8,684 nt of DNA, from positions 1 to 8,684 of the forward strand of contig CAMEIZ010000080.1 of assembly GCA_945919165.1 (NCBI GenBank). Reading direction: 5' to 3'. Below are positions 6,560-8,684 of this stretch, in pieces. The notes beneath the pieces are model-generated. The model saw only the letters and a list, made by a program, of their open reading frames with translations, was not told the origin of the DNA and ran no database searches. The stretch's first letter is position 1. Each line of letters starts with the position of its first letter. The stretch comes from an uncultured Traorella sp. (GTDB taxonomy: Bacteria; Bacillota_I; Bacilli_A; Erysipelotrichales; Erysipelotrichaceae). The position numbers were made by a program, and so were the translations under genes.

Positions 6560-7657
6560 CATGTATGCGATGATTAATAACGGCTACTTTTTGACAGTTT
6601 CTATAAATGATTCGGGGAATGCGATCACTGAATAAACATAAAACTTCATAGGGAATCATATTCAGTTCATTGGCCATCACACAAAGCGGTAAGTTTTCAG
6701 AAACAATTTCTACTCTGCTGCCCAAAGGCATTTCATAAGGCAATCTGACCATACATTGGTCCATACAGACACGCCCTACAATTTCCAGCCATTCGCCTTC
6801 ACAATACAGCTTACGGCCCTGATTAAGCCATCAGCATAACCAATTGGCAATGTGGCAATATAACAGTCTTCATCTGCAATAAAAGTTGCTCCATAGCCGA
6901 CACTTTCTCCTTTGTGAATCTTTTTGACACAAATCATATGAGTATACAGTGAGAAAGCAGGCTTGAGATTCAGCGAGCAAGGAAGCGGTGAAATTCCATA
7001 CATGATTAGACCGCATCGACAGGCATTGGTAAAAGAATCCTGAAAGTCAAGAATGGCAGCGCTGTTTTCACAATGAATCCATTTAAAAACATGAGAACAG
7101 TTCTTCACAATATCTTGAAAAAAATGAACCTGATTCTGACACATTGTTTTATCAAATGAATCTGCACACGCATAATGCGTAAAGATACCTTCAGCTATTC
7201 CATGATGATCATGAATCAGTTCAACAGCAGTATTGACTTCATCTACAGACTTCATTCCAATGCGATTCATACCGCTGTCAACTTTTATGTGAAAACGCAA
7301 ACCTTTAAAATTCTGATTCATTTCAGCTACTGTTTTTATCCAGTCAGCTGAAATGACAGTGACAATAAAATGATTAGCAATAGCCCTATCAATATCACTT
7401 GGACGTATATGCCCTAAAATCAGAATATCTTCAGTAAAACCCTGATATCTTAATGATAATGCTTCATCCAGTGAACTGACAGCCACCATGATACAGCCCT
7501 GTTCAATCGCCGTTTTAGCTGTCCAGTAATCACAATGACCATATGCATTCGCTTTTAACACGGCAATAAGAGATTGTGAAGTAAGTGTTTGGATCTGTTG
7601 CAGATTAAAAGCAATGGCATCACAATCAATGTTGGCATATGTATCCCGATAAAACAT
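6555..7657 (-). pseudogene. alr: Alanine racemase, frameshifted near position 6821
   Basis: A PLP enzyme that interconverts L- and D-alanine for peptidoglycan. The 5' frame (7657 to 6776, 293 residues) holds the PLP lysine Lys35 in VLKANAYGH, Lys125 in HIKVDSGMNRIG (the carbamylated lysine position), HCENSAA (195-201), RCGLIMYGISP and the catalytic Tyr255 in VGYGATF, up to GYADGL. It then runs off-frame to a TAG at 6776. The rest of the family sequence, QGRKLYCEGEWLEIVGR then VCMDQCMVRLPYEMP, continues in another frame from 6821 to a TAA at 6555. Together they give about 367 codons, near the usual 370. The shift falls in the conserved stretch that usually reads GYADGLIRxYQGRK, where about four residues are missing, consistent with a loss of about ten bases. 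The gene overlaps the membrane protein stop as TAATG. As written, the product lacks the C-terminal beta domain. Confidence 0.88.
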
Positions 7658-8073
7658 TAGAGAACTCTCGACCTTTCATAAGCAATTCCTATGGCAGCTA
7701 CTTTAATCACAAGTGATAACAAATTGTTGAAACTGATGGTTAAATAACTTCCCAAAACATAGAGAAGAGCCTGAATGAAATGAGAAAATGTACTCATTCC
7801 AAAAAAAAGAAACATGTCAGAAAGAATAATAACAGCAACGGTACAGCCAGCTGCAAGAATACTGAATTTCTTAGAAACGCCATGTCCGCTTTCTAAAACA
7901 AGCCAGCCCAGGAATAAACCTGCTAAAAGATAAACGATTGAAGATCGAACATGAAGTGTTCTCTGAATAAAAACGCATACCAGAATGCTGACAACACTTC
8001 CCAAAATAGCATATAGCAGGGCGCGATTCCAGCGTTGTCGGTTATTTAATACTTTTGTGTTGAAAATTTCCAT
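7657..8073 (-). CDS. Small integral membrane protein coupled to alr (138 aa, unknown)
   Basis: I do not recognise a named family. Hydrophobicity suggests four membrane helices at about residues 18-37, 45-62, 71-93 and 100-130, with a short cytoplasmic N terminus containing Arg/Lys (NNRQRWNR). No catalytic motif or cysteine pair is evident. AAAGGAGTG lies five bases before the ATG at 8073, and an extended -10 promoter is just upstream. Its TAA overlaps the alr ATG by one base (TAATG), so alr translation depends on ribosomes finishing this gene. It could help anchor or regulate a wall-related step, but this is context only. Confidence 0.8.
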   Translation of the reverse strand: MEIFNTKVLNNRQRWNRALLYAILGSVVSILVCVFIQRTLHVRSSIVYLLAGLFLGWLVLESGHGVSKKFSILAAGCTVAVIILSDMFLFFGMSTFSHFIQALLYVLGSYLTISFNNLLSLVIKVAAIGIAYERSRVL

Positions 8074-8091
8074 AAAATCACTCCTTTAAGC

Positions 8092-8120
8092 ATTATAGCA
8101 CAAATCAAGTTGTATCAACA
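8092..8120 (-). promoter_or_regulatory. Extended -10 promoter for the membrane protein-alr operon
   Basis: On the minus strand TATAAT (8092-8097) is preceded by TGC (8098-8100), forming an extended -10. TGTTGA (8115-8120) is a weak -35 at 17 bases, and TTGATA (8113-8118) is a better match at the short spacing of 15. The predicted start is near 8085, leaving a leader of about a dozen bases before the coding region. Confidence 0.65.
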
Positions 8121-8144
8121 TGAAAAAACGAGAACTTTGAATGA

Positions 8145-8183
8145 TAAAAAAGATTTAAAAAAATTTAAAAAAAGTAAAATAAG
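8145..8183 (+). promoter_or_regulatory. A-tract UP element upstream of the tRNA promoter
   Basis: Phased runs of A and T (ATTTAAAAAAATTTAAAAAAA, about 8153-8173, within a wholly A/T-rich stretch) lie just before the TTGACA box. This is the position and composition of UP elements that bind the RNA polymerase alpha subunit and boost rRNA and tRNA promoters. Confidence 0.55.
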
Positions 8184-8186
8184 CTG

Positions 8187-8215
8187 TTGACACAAATGAA
8201 AGTGAATGTTATTAT
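8187..8215 (+). promoter_or_regulatory. Strong stable-RNA promoter of the tRNA cluster
   Basis: A perfect -35 TTGACA (8187-8192) and a -10 TATTAT (8210-8215) are separated by 17 bases. TGT (8207-8209) before the -10 gives an extended -10. The predicted start is G at 8221 or 8222, leaving a leader of about 30 bases before tRNA-Val. Starting with G is usual for growth-rate-controlled stable RNA promoters. Confidence 0.85.
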
Positions 8216-8223
8216 ATTAAGGC

Positions 8224-8239
8224 ACCTGACAAATCAGGT
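8224..8239 (+). other. Small hairpin in the leader of the tRNA transcript
   Basis: ACCTGA (8224-8229) and TCAGGT (8234-8239) pair perfectly around a CAAA loop, three or so bases after the predicted transcription start. It could protect the 5' end or guide trimming before RNase P cuts at 8251. There is no U-tract, so it is not a terminator. Confidence 0.5.
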
Positions 8240-8250
8240 TCAACATACAT

Positions 8251-8326
8251 GGAGGTTTAGCTCAGTTGGGAGAGCGTCTGCCTTACAAGCAGAGGGTCAG
8301 CGGTTCGAGCCCGTTAACCTCCACCA
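8251..8326 (+). tRNA. tRNA-Val (anticodon TAC)
   Basis: A full cloverleaf of 76 bases with an encoded CCA. The acceptor arms GGAGGTT and AACCTCC pair, the anticodon stem TCTGC/GCAGA flanks the loop CTTACAA with TAC at 8284-8286, and the T-loop GTTCGAG is present. It reads GUA and related Val codons. It is the first gene of the cluster and is followed by seven T before the next tRNA. Confidence 0.97.
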
Positions 8327-8333
8327 TTTTTTT

Positions 8334-8409
<76 letters not shown>

Positions 8410-8421
8410 GTTTTATGAGCT

Positions 8422-8506
8422 GGGGGGATAGCGAAGTGGCTAAACGCGGCTGACTGTAACTCAGTTCCTTAACGGTTCGGCAGTTCGAATCTGCCTCCCC
8501 CCACCA
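8422..8506 (+). tRNA. tRNA-Tyr (anticodon GTA)
   Basis: An 85-base class II tRNA with a long variable arm and encoded CCA. The acceptor arms GGGGGGA and TCCCCCC pair, and the anticodon loop CTGTAAC holds GTA at 8456-8458, reading UAU and UAC. The length and variable arm are typical of bacterial tRNA-Tyr. Confidence 0.97.
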
Positions 8507-8512
8507 TTTTGT

Positions 8513-8588
8513 TGGGGCATAGCCAAGCGGTAAGGCACTAGACTTTGACTCTAGCATCTCACTGGTTCGAATCCAGTTGCCCCAGCCA
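8513..8588 (+). tRNA. tRNA-Gln (anticodon TTG)
   Basis: A cloverleaf with encoded CCA. The acceptor arms TGGGGCA and TGCCCCA pair, with a G discriminator at 8585. The anticodon stem CTAGA/TCTAG encloses CTTTGAC with TTG at 8545-8547, reading CAA and CAG. The U1-A72 pair and G73 are normal for tRNA-Gln. Confidence 0.96.
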
Positions 8589-8601
8589 ATCTAATAACAA
8601 T

Positions 8602-8677
8602 GACTCGTTAGCTCAGACGGTAGAGCATTTGACTTTTAATCAAAGGGTCTGGAGTTCGAAGCTCCAACGAGTCACCA
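8602..8677 (+). tRNA. tRNA-Lys (anticodon TTT)
   Basis: A 76-base cloverleaf with encoded CCA. The acceptor arms GACTCGT and ACGAGTC pair. The anticodon stem TTTGA/TCAAA encloses CTTTTAA with TTT at 8635-8637, reading AAA and AAG. It is the last complete gene in the window. The final bases (GCGG) may begin another tRNA. Confidence 0.97.
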
Positions 8678-8684
8678 TCTGCGG

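Noticed and set aside
6555..6764. A separate 69-residue gene beginning at 6764
   Set aside because: It begins inside the conserved VCMDQ block of alanine racemase, so it is the 3' part of the frameshifted alr.
6776..6830. Programmed ribosomal frameshift in alr
   Set aside because: There is no convincing slippery heptamer, and conserved residues are missing at the junction, which points to a deletion.
8678..8684. Start of another tRNA at the right edge
   Set aside because: GCGG fits the first bases of tRNA-Gly or tRNA-Leu, but four bases cannot support a call.

Overview
The window is AT-rich, low-GC Gram-positive (Firmicutes) DNA. Ribosome binding sites are strong AGGAG/AAAGG types, genes are tightly packed, and every complete tRNA gene encodes its own CCA end. 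The gene content and style fit a gut Erysipelotrichia/Coprobacillaceae-type bacterium, but this placement is an inference from general character and not from a marker gene.

Layout. (1) 1-2429, plus strand: the tail of a MarR-like regulator overlaps a MATE efflux transporter (a mepRA-like pair). It is followed by a cytoplasmic-looking N-acetylmuramoyl-L-alanine amidase and a 73-residue acidic protein of unknown function. (2) 2439-5148, minus strand: a coupled three-gene operon of an ATP-grasp ligase and two different serine esterases, with a well-formed promoter at 5172-5200. It converges on the previous block, and both stop codons lie inside or at the edge of one shared hairpin terminator (2420-2448). 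(3) 5279-6515, plus strand: a CutC-family TIM-barrel protein with an apparent short internal gap, coupled to a cysteine-rich DUF5714-type protein. (4) 6555-8073, minus strand: a small four-helix membrane protein coupled by TAATG to an alanine racemase gene that is frameshifted near its 3' end. Blocks 3 and 4 share a second bidirectional terminator. (5) 8145-8684, plus strand: a stable-RNA promoter with an A-tract UP element drives a tRNA cluster Val-Thr-Tyr-Gln-Lys that probably continues past the window.

How the parts work together. The MarR/MATE pair should be a drug-responsive export unit. The amidase and alanine racemase both touch peptidoglycan: one cleaves it, the other supplies D-alanine. 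The ATP-grasp/esterase trio is the most promising unexplained unit, because the ligase should activate a carboxylate and join it to an amine or similar nucleophile while two cytosolic serine hydrolases act on related acyl bonds. Its substrate cannot be read from sequence. The main oddities are the broken alr and the gap in cutC, about 1.2 kb apart. Both could be real lesions or sequence errors.
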